Shown here: positions 9,370 to 18,826 of the stretch, piece after piece | How the letters are laid out: every line of letters begins with the position of its first letter | Numbering within the stretch: the first letter of the stretch is position 1 | Assembly (NCBI GenBank): GCA_026398535.1 | Contig: JAPLSQ010000084.1 | Location: 1-64,000, forward strand | Direction: 5' to 3' | Origin: Candidatus Sumerlaeota bacterium | GTDB lineage: Bacteria > Sumerlaeota > Sumerlaeia > Sumerlaeales > Sumerlaeaceae | Length of the DNA: 64,000 nucleotides | The notes under the pieces: generated by a model | What the model saw: the letters and a program-made list of their open reading frames with translations, nothing else | What the model was told of the DNA's origin: nothing | Databases searched by the model: none | Made by a program: the position numbers and the translations under genes

Positions 9370-12300
9370 TCACTTGGATTCTGTTGCTTCGCCGGCGCCG
9401 TCTAACTTGCGCGCCGCCATGTATTCATAGAATGCGTAACGCGTTGTTGCGTCTTCCTGTGCCAGCTTGAAAAGCAGGCGGGCGTGGTCGGGGTTGCTCT
9501 TGGTGAGCATCTTGAAGCGATTCTCGCGCATCAGGTACTGCTCGACGGGCACTTTCGGGGCGCGTGAATCCAGCTTGAGCGGATTTTCGCCCTTTTCCGC
9601 CAGTTCGGGATTGTAGCGGTAGAGCAGCCATTGTCCGCTGTCGACCGCGAGTTTCTGCTCCTGCATGCCTTGGACCATGTTGATGCCATGGGCAATGCAG
9701 TGGCTGTAGCAGATGAGCAGCGAGGGGCCGTCGTAGGCTTCGGCTTCGATGAAGGACTTGAGCGTGTGATCATCGCGCGCCCCCATGGCCGCGCTGGCCA
9801 CGTAGACGTTGCCGTAGCTCATGGCGATGAGGCCGAGGTCTTTTTTGCGCCCGGGCCGTCCGCCCGCCGCGAACTTGGCCACCGCGCCGCGCGGCGTGGC
9901 CTTCGACATTTGGCCGCCGGTGTTCGAGTAAACCTCGGTGTCAAGCACGAGGACATTCACGTTGCGCCCGCTGGCCAGAACATGATCGAGACCGCCGAAA
10001 CCGATGTCGTAGGCCCAGCCGTCGCCGCCGATGATCCACACGCTTTTCTTCACGAGATAGTCGGCGATGCTGAGAAGCTGTTTGGCCTGCTCGGAATCGG
10101 TTCCGCGCAGTTTGTCCTTGAGCGCGGCGACACGCTCGCGCTGGTCGAAGATGTCAGCCTCGGTTTTCTGCGTGCTTTCCAGGATGGACTTGACCAGTTC
10201 GTCACCGATCTGTCCTGACATTTGCCGCAGGAGCGCCTTTGCGTAATCGTTTAGTTTGTCGATGGTCAGGCGGAATCCCAAGCCGAATTCGGCATTGTCC
10301 TCAAACAGAGAGTTTGACCAAGCCGGGCCGCGCCCCTCGCCGTTGTGTGACCATGGGGTTGTGGGCAGGTTACCGCCGTAAATCGAGGAGCAACCTGTCG
10401 CGTTTCCGCAGACCATGCGGTCGCCGAAGAGCTGTGTGGCAAGTTTCAGGTAGGGCGTTTCGCCGCATCCGGCGCAGGCGCTCGAGAAGACAAAGAGCGG
10501 TTCCTGCATCTGCTGTGTGCGGATGAGCGACGGATTGAGTTTGCGGCGGTCGGGATTGGGGATTTTCTCAAAGAACTCCCAATTCTCCCGCTCGCTCTCG
10601 CGCAACGGCGGCTGGGGCGCCATGTTGATGGCCTTGAGCCGCACTTCCTTCTTGTTTTTGGCCGGACAGAAGTCCACGCAAACGCCGCACCCCGTGCAGT
10701 CCTCAGGCGCCACTTGAATGGTGAACTTGAGCCCCTTGAGGTCGCGATCCTTGAAATCGCAGGATTTGAACGTTGGCGGCGCATCCTTGAGCAACGCAGG
10801 ATCGTAGATCTTGGCGCGTATTGTCGCGTGCGGGCAGACGATCGAGCACTTGTTGCACTGGATGCAGACTTCCGAATCCCACACGGGGATTTCGAGCGCG
10901 ATGTTGCGCTTTTCGTACTGGCAGGTTCCTGTGGGGAATGTGCCGTCGCACGGCATCTTGCTCACAGGCACATCGTCGCCCAAATTGCGGAGCATTGTTC
11001 CCAGAACATCATGGACGAATTTCGGCGCGTCGCCATGAATCGGGTCGGGAATTTCCAGCGTGCTGGTGACTTTGCCGGGCACGGCAACCTCGTGAAGATT
11101 GGCCAGCGTGTTGTCCACGGCCTTGAGGTTCATCCGCACGATTTCCTCGCCCTTCCTGCCGTAAGTGTCGATGATGGATTGCTTGATCTGCTCGATGGCC
11201 TCCTCGCGGGGAAGAACGCCGGAGATGCCGAAGAAGCAGACCTGCATGACCGTGTTGATGCGGCCGCCCATGCCGCTCTCGCGGGCGACCTTGAACGCGT
11301 CGATGACGAAGAAGCGAAGTTTCTTTGCGATCATGTCTTCCTGAACCTTGCGCGGCAGCGTGTCCCACACCTTGTCGGGCGGCGCGGACGTGTTAAGCAG
11401 GAAAACGCCGCCCAGTTTGGCGGCTTTGAGCATGTCATAGCGCTCGAGGAACACCGTCTGGTGACAGGCCACAAAATTGGAGCTGCCTATCAGGTAAGTG
11501 GAGCGTATTTGATCGGGGCCAAAACGCAGGTGCGACACGGTGACAGCACCAGCTTTTTTCGAGTCGTAGACGAAATAGCCCTGCGCGTAGTTGTCGGTGT
11601 TTTCGCCGATGATCTTTATCGAGTTCTTGTTGGCGCCCACGGTGCCGTCTGACCCGAGTCCATAGAACATCGCGCGCACAACGCTGTCAGGTTCGGTGGA
11701 GAATTCCGGATCAACCGGCAGGCTCGTGTGCGAAAGATCGTCGTTGATGCCAACGGTGAAATGGTTTTTCGGTTTTGCGGCGGCAAGGTTGTCAAAAACG
11801 GCTTTGACCATGGCCGGGGTAAATTCCTTGGAAGACAGGCCGTAGCGCCCGCCGACAATTTTCGGAAATTCGCTGAACGCTCCCCATCCGCTGTCCATCG
11901 CCTCGTGGATGGCATGCACAGTGTCGAGGTGAAGCGGTTCACCCGCCGAACCGGGTTCCTTTGTGCGGTCGAGCACGGCGATGGTTTTCGTTGTGGCGGG
12001 GAAGGCTTCGGTGAAGCTTTTGATGTCGAGGGGGCGATAGAGACGCACTTTGATGAGGCCGACTTTTTCACCTTGCGCGTTGAGATGCTCAACGGCCTCA
12101 TGGGCAGCCTCGCAGCCTGAACTCATCAGGACGATGACGCGCTCGGCGTCGGGCGCGCCCACGTAATCGAACAGATTATAGCGGCGGCCGGTGAGGCCGG
12201 CAAACTTGTCCATGGCCTGCTGCACCTTGGCCGGACAGGCTGAATAGAAGGGATTGACCGTTTCGCGCGCCTGGAAATACACATCGGGGTTTTGCGCGGA

Positions 12301-12951
12301 ACCGCGAAGCACGGGATGATCGGGCGACATGGCGCGCTGGCGGTGTTCACGCACCCGCTCCATGTTGATCATCGCGCGCATGACGTCTTCAGGAAGTATC
12401 TCGATTTTGGATACTTCGTGGGAAGTGCGAAATCCGTCAAAGAAGTGCAACAGCGGGATGCGCGCTTCGAGCGTGGCGGCGCTGGAGATCAGCGCGAAGT
12501 CATGAGCTTCCTGCACCGAAGCCGAGCTCAGAAGGCCAAACCCCGTGGCGCGGGTGGACATGACATCCTGGTGATCGCCGAAGATCGACAGCGCCTGCGC
12601 GGCGATTGCGCGCGCGGCAATGTGGAAAACCGCCGGGGTCAGCTCGCCCGCGATCTTGTACATATTGGGGATCATGAGTAAAAGCCCCTGTGATGACGTG
12701 AATGTCGTGGCCAGGGCGCCGGTCTGCAGCGCGCCGTGGATGGCGCCCGCCGCTCCGCCTTCGCTCTGCATCTCGACCACCGAGGGAGTGGTTCCCCAGA
12801 TGTTTTTCTTGTCTTCGCTCATCCACTGGTCGGCCCACTCGCCCATGTTTGATGATGGCGTGATGGGGTAAATGGCGATCACTTCATTCACGCGGTACGC
12901 CACATAAGCAACCGCTTCGTTGCCGTCCAGCGTTTTAAACACTCGCTTCAT
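9370..12951 (-). CDS. nifJ: pyruvate:ferredoxin (flavodoxin) oxidoreductase
   Basis: A 1193-residue single-chain PFOR that oxidises pyruvate and CoA to acetyl-CoA and CO2 while reducing ferredoxin. The N-terminal domain has the substrate motif IYPITPSSNMGEWAD. Two ferredoxin-type Cys sets follow (CIQCNKCSIVCP near residue 700 and CTGCGVCVDFCP near 750). The C-terminal domain has the CAGCGETPY cluster ligand set and a thiamine-diphosphate site (GDGWAYDIG with EVYSNTGGQ, about residues 980-1015). The length is typical. The ribosome-binding site AGGAGAGCTCC lies inside the end of hypC and the genes overlap by 17 bp, so expression is coupled to hypC. Together with the hyp genes this implies hydrogen or ferredoxin-linked fermentation. 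Confidence 0.97.
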   Translation of the reverse strand: MKRVFKTLDGNEAVAYVAYRVNEVIAIYPITPSSNMGEWADQWMSEDKKNIWGTTPSVVEMQSEGGAAGAIHGALQTGALATTFTSSQGLLLMIPNMYKIAGELTPAVFHIAARAIAAQALSIFGDHQDVMSTRATGFGLLSSASVQEAHDFALISSAATLEARIPLLHFFDGFRTSHEVSKIEILPEDVMRAMINMERVREHRQRAMSPDHPVLRGSAQNPDVYFQARETVNPFYSACPAKVQQAMDKFAGLTGRRYNLFDYVGAPDAERVIVLMSSGCEAAHEAVEHLNAQGEKVGLIKVRLYRPLDIKSFTEAFPATTKTIAVLDRTKEPGSAGEPLHLDTVHAIHEAMDSGWGAFSEFPKIVGGRYGLSSKEFTPAMVKAVFDNLAAAKPKNHFTVGINDDLSHTSLPVDPEFSTEPDSVVRAMFYGLGSDGTVGANKNSIKIIGENTDNYAQGYFVYDSKKAGAVTVSHLRFGPDQIRSTYLIGSSNFVACHQTVFLERYDMLKAAKLGGVFLLNTSAPPDKVWDTLPRKVQEDMIAKKLRFFVIDAFKVARESGMGGRINTVMQVCFFGISGVLPREEAIEQIKQSIIDTYGRKGEEIVRMNLKAVDNTLANLHEVAVPGKVTSTLEIPDPIHGDAPKFVHDVLGTMLRNLGDDVPVSKMPCDGTFPTGTCQYEKRNIALEIPVWDSEVCIQCNKCSIVCPHATIRAKIYDPALLKDAPPTFKSCDFKDRDLKGLKFTIQVAPEDCTGCGVCVDFCPAKNKKEVRLKAINMAPQPPLRESERENWEFFEKIPNPDRRKLNPSLIRTQQMQEPLFVFSSACAGCGETPYLKLATQLFGDRMVCGNATGCSSIYGGNLPTTPWSHNGEGRGPAWSNSLFEDNAEFGLGFRLTIDKLNDYAKALLRQMSGQIGDELVKSILESTQKTEADIFDQRERVAALKDKLRGTDSEQAKQLLSIADYLVKKSVWIIGGDGWAYDIGFGGLDHVLASGRNVNVLVLDTEVYSNTGGQMSKATPRGAVAKFAAGGRPGRKKDLGLIAMSYGNVYVASAAMGARDDHTLKSFIEAEAYDGPSLLICYSHCIAHGINMVQGMQEQKLAVDSGQWLLYRYNPELAEKGENPLKLDSRAPKVPVEQYLMRENRFKMLTKSNPDHARLLFKLAQEDATTRYAFYEYMAARKLDGAGEATESK

Positions 12952-13192
12952 TTTGGAGCTCTCCTAACTCATCTATGGATTTCAAATATTCAAAAACTTC
13001 GTTGGCCTCGGTTTCGTCGAGCGTGCTGATCGCCAGCCCGACGTGGACGATGACATAATCGCCCGCCTTGGCGTGCGGCACACAGGAGAGGTTGACCTCC
13101 TTGACGATACCGCCAAAACTCACCCGGCCGGTGCGCGTGATGTCGTCACCGCCGGCAATACTTAATATCTTTCCTGGCACCGCGAGACACAT
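12935..13192 (-). CDS. hypC: hydrogenase maturation chaperone HypC
   Basis: An 85-residue HypC/HypG-family chaperone. It begins MCLAVPGKI with the essential Cys2, then VSFGGIVKEVNLSCVP and AGDYVIVHVGLAIS with the conserved His. It carries the iron ligand complex from HypD to the hydrogenase large subunit. Its start follows AGGAA by about 10 bases, and that site lies inside a strong hairpin (13203-13227). Its 3' end overlaps nifJ. Confidence 0.95.
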   Translation of the reverse strand: MCLAVPGKILSIAGGDDITRTGRVSFGGIVKEVNLSCVPHAKAGDYVIVHVGLAISTLDETEANEVFEYLKSIDELGELQNEASV

Positions 13193-13202
13193 GACAAATC
13201 AT

Positions 13203-13227
13203 TTCCTGTTTCCTTATGAAACAGGAA
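13203..13227 (-). promoter_or_regulatory. intercistronic hairpin over the hypC ribosome-binding site
   Basis: TTCCTGTTTC (13203-13212) and GAAACAGGAA (13218-13227) form a perfect 10-bp stem with a 5-nt loop in the 53-bp hypF-hypC gap. On the transcript the 3' arm contains AGGAA, the only ribosome-binding site seen for hypC, 10 bases before its ATG. The structure could restrain hypC translation, or protect or process the mRNA. It lacks a T-run and so is unlikely to terminate. Confidence 0.5.
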
Positions 13228-13245
13228 GAACCCGTAAAATTCGCC

Positions 13246-15711
13246 TCACCGCCTTCGGAATCGTGAATTCCACAACACCACAGCCGCCTGTCCGGCTGAA
13301 ATGCAACCATCATTGGGCGGTATTCGCTGATGCCAGTACGGCTCAAATCCTGCCGCATCGAGCCGTAGGACGGCTTGTTCGGTAAGAAACCTGTTCTGAA
13401 AACATCCGCCTGTGAGAACAATTCGCTTTTGGCCGGATTTTTCCGCTACCGAAAGAAGCATCTCCACAAGCGAAACATGAAACTTTACGGAAATCTCAAC
13501 AAAAGAAACACCATTATCAAGCTCGTCAAGGATTGTGCGGATGAGCGGCTGCCAGTCAACAATAAATTCCGGTGCGAACCGATGCGCGCGGTCGGTGAGA
13601 TGGAGGGTATGGCGTTCGGCAACAATCCTATCTGGTTCCCTGATTTCAAAGGGGTAATGCTCCGCCGTTCCTGTCGCGTTGCTTGTCAGAAACTCCAATT
13701 CCATGGCGGCCTGTCCCTCAAAATTTGAATACTGGCGCAAACCCGCCAGTGAGGCGATGGCGTCAAACAGCCGGCCGGCACTCGATGTCAGGGGCGCATT
13801 CATGCGCCGTTCAAGCGCACGGCGCAAAGCGGATAATTCGTCCGCCGAAAAGGCGTCGAGCGGCGCAAGGCGGGTCCGCCGCGGCGCATCAAACAGCTCA
13901 TCGCCAAAGATCGCATAGAGGACCCCAAGGGCCGCGCGGCGCGGTTCCCGCACCGCCTTGTCGCCCCCGGGAAGGGGAAACGGCCGCAGAGAAGCAAATC
14001 GCCGGAATTCCGGATTATGAATGTTGAATTCCGAGTGCGATGGCACAATGATAAATTCACCGCCCCAAATCGTGCCGTCCAAACCGTAACCCGTGCCGTC
14101 CCATGAGACGCCCAGCACGGGGCCGTCGATTTCGTTTTCAGCCATGCACGCGGCCACATGCGCATAATGATGCTGAACCGAAATGACAGGCAAATCCAGC
14201 GCGCGGGCGTATTGTGTCGACATATAGTCGGGATGCGCGTCGCACGCGGCCACCGCGGGGGTGAACTCGTAAAGTATTCGAAAACTGTCAATGACGCGCC
14301 TGAATGCCTCGTAAGATTGCGCCGTGTCGAGATCGCCAATATGCTGGCTGATGAATATATTGCCGCCTATGGCCGCCGAAATGGTGTTCTTCAAATGGCC
14401 GCCCACAGCAAGAACGTTGCGGGCTGGATCGTTGATCCCGCCAACTTCCCCGATCCCGCCCAAAAATTGCATCGGCAACGGCAAAGGAGCATAACCCCGG
14501 GCGCGGCGCATGACGAGTTCGCGGCCCAGGATGACGCGCGCCACGGAGTCGTCGACATGGCGCGCGATGGGACGATTGTGCACAAGAAACACATCGGCAA
14601 TGCCGCTCAGACGCTCAAACGCCTCCTGTTCGTCCGTGCAGATTGCCTCGTCGGAGAGATTGCCGCTCGTGGCCACAACAGGAAATCCCAGCATGCGCAT
14701 AAGAATATGATGCAACGGAGTGTAGGGAAGCATGACGCCAAGATAAGGATTGCCTGGAGCAAGAGAGGAGGACAAAGAATCCCGTTGCGCGCGGGATCGC
14801 CGATCCCGCACGCGCTTGAGCAGGACGATGGGGGATTCGGGCGAGGCAAGCAGCCGCGCCTCCATTTCCGAAACATCGCATTGCCCGCGCACCGCATCCA
14901 TTCCGGGGAACATGACCGCGAACGGTTTTTCCTCGCGCTGTTTGCGTTCGCGCAGACGCCGCACGGCGCCGTCGTTGCGCGCGTCGGTCATGAGGTGGAA
15001 TCCCCCCAGACCCTTCACGGCGGCGATCAGTCCGCGGCAAAGCGCCTCGGCCGCGGTGTCAATGGGCGGCATGTCCCATAATTCCGGATTTCGGATTCCC
15101 AATTGCGGATCAATGGGATTGGGCCAGAGTTCAAGATGCGGGCCGCAGACAGGACATGCATTGGGCTGGGCGTGAAAACGTCTGTCCAAAGGATTGTCAT
15201 ATTCGGCGCGGCAGGCGGGGCACATTGCGAACAGGCGCATTGTGGTATTGGGGCGGTCGTAGGGCAGGCTCTGGATGATGGAAAACCGCGGGCCGCAATT
15301 TGTGCAATTGGTGAACGGGTAGAGATGACGCCGGTCGGCGGGATTAAAGATTTCGCGCAGGCAGTCCGTGCAGGTCGCGATATCGGCCATGACCAGCACG
15401 GATTTTTCTCCGGCGCTGTCGCTCTCGCGGATTTCAAAGCCGCTGAATCCCGCGGGGGCGAGCCATGATGACTCGAGGCTCTGGATAAACGCGCGCGGCG
15501 GCCGCTCAAGCTCAAGGCGCAACAGGAACTCCCGCTGGCGCTCGTGATCGCCCTCGACCTCGATGAACACGCCCGCGGATGTGTTGCTCACCCAGCCCGC
15601 AAGCTTGAGTTCCGCAGCCAGCCGGTACACGAATGGGCGAAATCCAACGCCTTGGACAGCTCCCCGTATCACAACACGCAACCGCCGGTTTTTCAGGCTG
15701 GCGGTCATCAT
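13246..15711 (-). CDS. hypF: carbamoyltransferase HypF
   Basis: An 821-residue protein with the complete HypF order. An acylphosphatase domain comes first (residues about 10-95, GAVQGVGFRPFVYRLA). Two zinc-finger pairs follow (CTDCLREIF...CTNCGPRF and CPACRAEY...CPVCGPH, about residues 110-190). A YrdC-like domain spans about 200-390, and a Kae1-like domain begins with CDAHPDYMSTQYA and VQHHYAHVAACMAE and ends with LTGGCFQNRFL. It activates carbamoyl phosphate as the source of the cyanide ligands of [NiFe]-hydrogenase. It heads the hyp/PFOR run, 121 bp after dnaN. The ribosome-binding site is weak (CGGAA). Two adjacent ATGs make the exact start uncertain by one codon. Confidence 0.96.
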   Translation of the reverse strand: MMTASLKNRRLRVVIRGAVQGVGFRPFVYRLAAELKLAGWVSNTSAGVFIEVEGDHERQREFLLRLELERPPRAFIQSLESSWLAPAGFSGFEIRESDSAGEKSVLVMADIATCTDCLREIFNPADRRHLYPFTNCTNCGPRFSIIQSLPYDRPNTTMRLFAMCPACRAEYDNPLDRRFHAQPNACPVCGPHLELWPNPIDPQLGIRNPELWDMPPIDTAAEALCRGLIAAVKGLGGFHLMTDARNDGAVRRLRERKQREEKPFAVMFPGMDAVRGQCDVSEMEARLLASPESPIVLLKRVRDRRSRAQRDSLSSSLAPGNPYLGVMLPYTPLHHILMRMLGFPVVATSGNLSDEAICTDEQEAFERLSGIADVFLVHNRPIARHVDDSVARVILGRELVMRRARGYAPLPLPMQFLGGIGEVGGINDPARNVLAVGGHLKNTISAAIGGNIFISQHIGDLDTAQSYEAFRRVIDSFRILYEFTPAVAACDAHPDYMSTQYARALDLPVISVQHHYAHVAACMAENEIDGPVLGVSWDGTGYGLDGTIWGGEFIIVPSHSEFNIHNPEFRRFASLRPFPLPGGDKAVREPRRAALGVLYAIFGDELFDAPRRTRLAPLDAFSADELSALRRALERRMNAPLTSSAGRLFDAIASLAGLRQYSNFEGQAAMELEFLTSNATGTAEHYPFEIREPDRIVAERHTLHLTDRAHRFAPEFIVDWQPLIRTILDELDNGVSFVEISVKFHVSLVEMLLSVAEKSGQKRIVLTGGCFQNRFLTEQAVLRLDAAGFEPYWHQRIPPNDGCISAGQAAVVLWNSRFRRR

Positions 15712-15726
15712 GGTTCCGATCTGTTC

Positions 15727-15764
15727 ACAAAATATTTGTCACAAAGACACGAAGAAAAGACAAA
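15727..15764. promoter_or_regulatory. AT-rich dyad and repeat-like text upstream of hypF
   Basis: Just upstream of hypF the sequence has an ACAAA-ATA-TTTGT dyad (15727-15739) overlapping TTTGT-C-ACAAA. It runs into a CACAAAGACACGAAG stretch resembling a short text often seen between genes in environmental genomes. On the transcribed strand TTTGTGA occurs twice. A redox regulator site such as Rex is conceivable, but the match to TTGTGAA-N4-TTCACAA is incomplete. Confidence 0.25.
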
Positions 15765-15832
15765 AGGGCGGGTTGCCTCACTTCGAATCCTGTTGTCAGG
15801 CGCCCGCGTGTGTCGCGGTGATCCGCGGCGCG

Positions 15833-17023
15833 TTATTCCTCGTCAGCGGGCGCGCCGTCATACTCATCATTGGACTGGCCAGCCTCATCGTTCTGGCCGG
15901 ATTCCAGCGGCTTGAGCTCGTTGAGCTTGATGGGCATGACAAGATAGAAATTGTCGGATTCATCGGCAGCGCGGAAGACGGCGGGCGATCCGGGGCTGTT
16001 GGCCTGCAGGAGTATCTGCTCGTGATCGAGGGATTTCATGACCTCGGACAGAAATTTGTAGTTGAAAGCAATCTTGTAATCCTCACCGTCCACCTCGGCG
16101 GGCAATTCTTCGCGGATGATGCCCTTCTCGTAATTTTCGGCTTCGAGCACAACCTGATTGCCGCTGAAGGTGAGGAACACGGACAGGCTCTTGATATCGC
16201 TGATGGTGATGGCGCGGCGGATGGCCGCCGACATGGCGGCGTGAGGGAACTTCAGCCGGCGGGCGAATTCTTTGGGCACGACGGCGTTGTAATTGGGATA
16301 TTTTCCCTCGATGAGATTAGTAATGTAAAAGACGTTGTCGAAGCGGAAGCCGATTTGTTTTTCGTCAACAATGACGGACACGACACCCTTGTCGCCAAGC
16401 GAATGCATCAGCAGATCGAGCATCTTGTGGGGCACGATGACATTGATATCCTCACTGATCAATTCAGTCTGAGCGGTGGTGCGCGCAAAAGCCATGATCT
16501 TGCCATCAGTGGCTACGGCCGACAGGCTTCCCGCGCGCGCCTCGAACAGCGCGCCGAGTAGCGTCCTGCGGGGGTCGCGCAAGGGAACGGAGAAAATGAT
16601 CTTGCTGATGAGCGTTTTCAAGTCGCGCTGGGCGACATCGAATGTCAGAGTCGCATTGATTTCGGGAAAAGCGGGGAAATCACGCGCCGGAAGTGTCGCA
16701 AGGTCGCAACGAATGCCCTTGGACAAAATTCTTGCGCCCTTTTCCCTGACTTCCAGCACAACATCCTGGTCTTCGGGCAATTCTTTGACCAGGTCATGGA
16801 AGGTTTTGGCGGGCACAGTCGTGACGACATCTTCGTCAACGACCGCTGGCACTTCGATGCGCGCGCGCGTTTCATAATCGGTGGCCATCAGACTGACCAT
16901 CGATTCGCTTTCGCTCTTGATCAAAGCGTTGTACAGTATTGGCAGTGTGCAGGCGGGATTGATGATATCCTGCGCGATGGCCGCCGCCGGCAGAAGGTCG
17001 GCCTTTTTGAATTTAATGCGCAT
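15833..17023 (-). CDS. dnaN: DNA polymerase III beta sliding clamp
   Basis: A 396-residue beta clamp starting MRIKFKKADLLPAAAIAQ. It shows the three-domain clamp pattern, including PARDFPAFPEI, LLGALFEARAGSLSAVATDG, IEGKYPNYNAVVP and the C-terminal LVMPIKL that forms part of the partner-binding pocket. The clamp encircles DNA and tethers polymerase III and repair proteins. After the usual end at VMPIKL there is an acidic extension of about 25 residues rich in Asp, Glu and Asn, which is unusual and presumably disordered. dnaA, recF and gyrB are not adjacent. The ribosome-binding site AAGGAG lies about 10 bases before the ATG. Confidence 0.95.
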   Translation of the reverse strand: MRIKFKKADLLPAAAIAQDIINPACTLPILYNALIKSESESMVSLMATDYETRARIEVPAVVDEDVVTTVPAKTFHDLVKELPEDQDVVLEVREKGARILSKGIRCDLATLPARDFPAFPEINATLTFDVAQRDLKTLISKIIFSVPLRDPRRTLLGALFEARAGSLSAVATDGKIMAFARTTAQTELISEDINVIVPHKMLDLLMHSLGDKGVVSVIVDEKQIGFRFDNVFYITNLIEGKYPNYNAVVPKEFARRLKFPHAAMSAAIRRAITISDIKSLSVFLTFSGNQVVLEAENYEKGIIREELPAEVDGEDYKIAFNYKFLSEVMKSLDHEQILLQANSPGSPAVFRAADESDNFYLVMPIKLNELKPLESGQNDEAGQSNDEYDGAPADEE

Positions 17024-17276
17024 ATAGCGCGTGCTCCTTTAGTCTTATACAAGCATCCCTGTTGCGGCGCGAGATTCGCAACTGATTCGGATTGAGAAAC
17101 CTGTCTGGAAAATAATTTGCGACAAGTCCGCTCGAACACAAGAAATATTTTGGATTTTTAATCTTAATCGGGCGCACACTGTCTGGCTTGCGGCTTCGCT
17201 GGAAAACTATCCGGCATCTGATGCGCGAATCGCAAGTTTTGATGATGGCGCCGCCGCGCAACAGAGGATGATTGCC

Positions 17277-17720
17277 TTATGCGGTTGTCTTGCCGGCTTT
17301 GACGCCGCCGACCTTATGGGTTTTGGGTTCCTTGGGAACGCGGTCGATGAGTTCGATGAAAGCCATGGGCGCGCCATCGCCCATGCGCGGGGCTGTCTTG
17401 ACAACGCGCGTGAAACCGCCGTTCCGGGCGGTATAACGCGGAGCGATGTCGGTGAACAGGCGCTTGACCGCCTCTTTGTTGTTCAAGCGGGCGAAAGCCA
17501 GCCGCCGCTTGGCCAGTCCGGCGCCGGCATCGTCCCTGGCCGCCAAGCCGTCCTTGGCGATGGTGATCAGGCGCTCCACAAACTGGCGGAGTTGCTTGGC
17601 CTTTGGCTCGGTGGTGCGGATGATCTCGTGCTCGATGAGAGCCGCCGCAAGGTTGCGCATGAGCGCGGTGCGGTGTTCGGTGGTGCGGTTCAGCCGCGAA
17701 CGATGACGACGATGGCGCAT
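17277..17720 (-). CDS. rplQ: 50S ribosomal protein L17
   Basis: A 147-residue L17, recognised by [20 protein letters not shown] and the following [15 protein letters not shown] and [15 protein letters not shown]. It is the last gene of the alpha operon, 47 bp after rpoA. The C-terminal tail ([15 protein letters not shown]) extends about 20 residues beyond the shortest bacterial L17 proteins. The 253-bp gap up to dnaN holds no recognised gene or terminator. Confidence 0.95.
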   Translation of the reverse strand: MRHRRHRSRLNRTTEHRTALMRNLAAALIEHEIIRTTEPKAKQLRQFVERLITIAKDGLAARDDAGAGLAKRRLAFARLNNKEAVKRLFTDIAPRYTARNGGFTRVVKTAPRMGDGAPMAFIELIDRVPKEPKTHKVGGVKAGKTTA

Positions 17721-17767
17721 GATAGTGTTTCCTTGTCCTGTCTAACCCTTAGTAATGCTGTGCCGGC

Positions 17768-18805
17768 CTACTTGTCAGAGTTCGAGGCCGCCGGCAGGCC
17801 GGTTTCCTTGTCGATGGTCATGCCGAAGCGCAACCCCATATCCTTGAGGATGTTCTTAATCTCGGTGAGCGACTTGCGGCCGAAGTTACGGTACTTGAGC
17901 ATCTCGCTCTCGGTCTTCTGGATAAGATCGCGGATGGTCTTGATGCCCGCGGCTTCAAGACAGTTATAGGAGCGGACGCTGAGTTCGAGTTCCTCGATCG
18001 ACTTTTCGAGCTTTTCCTCGAGTGAGGCGGTGGCGGATGCCGCCTGTTGCTCCTCTTCCTGTGCGGCCAACTCGGCCGCCCGGTCCTTCATTGAGATAAA
18101 AATGTTGAGGTGGTCGCGCAATACCTTGGCGGCATAACTGATGGCTTCCTCGGGTTTGACGGTGCCGTCGGTGTAGGCTTCGATGATCAGGCGGTCGTAA
18201 TCCGTGCGTTGCTGAACGCGGGCCGCCTCGACCGAGAATATCACATTGGTGATGGGCGTGAAAACGGCATCAACAAAAATGGTGCCGAAGGGCATGGGCG
18301 TGGCGCATTGTTCCTTGAGCTGGGGCGCGCTAACGTAGCCGCGGCCCAACTGCGCGCAGCATTCCATCTGAAGCGACGCGCCCGCCGCCAGAGTGGCAAT
18401 ATGCTGATCGGGATTTAGAATTTCCATGGCGCCATTAGTTTCAAAATCGGCGGCCGTGACGACGCGTATTTCTTTTGCGGGCGCCTTGACATCCAGCCGG
18501 ATCATCGTTTCACCGGTGCGCATGCCGGCAAACTTGATGTTCAGGCTCTTTAAGTTGAGAATGATGTCGAGGATGTCTTCCTTGACGCCGTCGATGGTGT
18601 CAAACTCGTGGGTTTTGCCCGCGATTCTGACCCATGTGATCGCGGCGCCTTGGATGGAACTGAGCAGAATGCGCCGCAGGGAATTGCCGATCGTCGTGCC
18701 AAAGCCCCGCTCGAAGGGTTCCGCGATGAATCTGCCGTAAGACGAGGTGAGCGTTTCCTTGTCCGGGACAAGCTCACGTGGCATTTTGAGAGGTTTGAAG
18801 TCCAT
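17768..18805 (-). CDS. rpoA: RNA polymerase alpha subunit
   Basis: A 345-residue alpha subunit. The N-terminal assembly domain includes RFIAEPFERGFGTTIGNS and LRRILLSSIQGAAITWV. A Glu/Ala-rich linker (AAQEEEQQAASATAS, about residues 245-265) follows. The C-terminal DNA-contacting domain has LSVRSYNCLEAAGIKTIRDL and KYRNFGRKSLTEIKNIL. It lies between rpsD and rplQ in conserved alpha-operon order. Confidence 0.97.
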   Translation of the reverse strand: MDFKPLKMPRELVPDKETLTSSYGRFIAEPFERGFGTTIGNSLRRILLSSIQGAAITWVRIAGKTHEFDTIDGVKEDILDIILNLKSLNIKFAGMRTGETMIRLDVKAPAKEIRVVTAADFETNGAMEILNPDQHIATLAAGASLQMECCAQLGRGYVSAPQLKEQCATPMPFGTIFVDAVFTPITNVIFSVEAARVQQRTDYDRLIIEAYTDGTVKPEEAISYAAKVLRDHLNIFISMKDRAAELAAQEEEQQAASATASLEEKLEKSIEELELSVRSYNCLEAAGIKTIRDLIQKTESEMLKYRNFGRKSLTEIKNILKDMGLRFGMTIDKETGLPAASNSDK

Positions 18806-18826
18806 TCAGTGTCTCCTGACCTTTGC

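Noticed and set aside
13246..15711. hypF Kae1-like domain as a separate tsaD gene
   Set aside because: It is fused in frame to acylphosphatase, zinc-finger and YrdC domains, which is the HypF architecture.
15766..15832. TTCGAATCC resembling a tRNA T-loop between hypF and dnaN
   Set aside because: The flanking bases do not form a T-arm or a cloverleaf, and the gap is too short.
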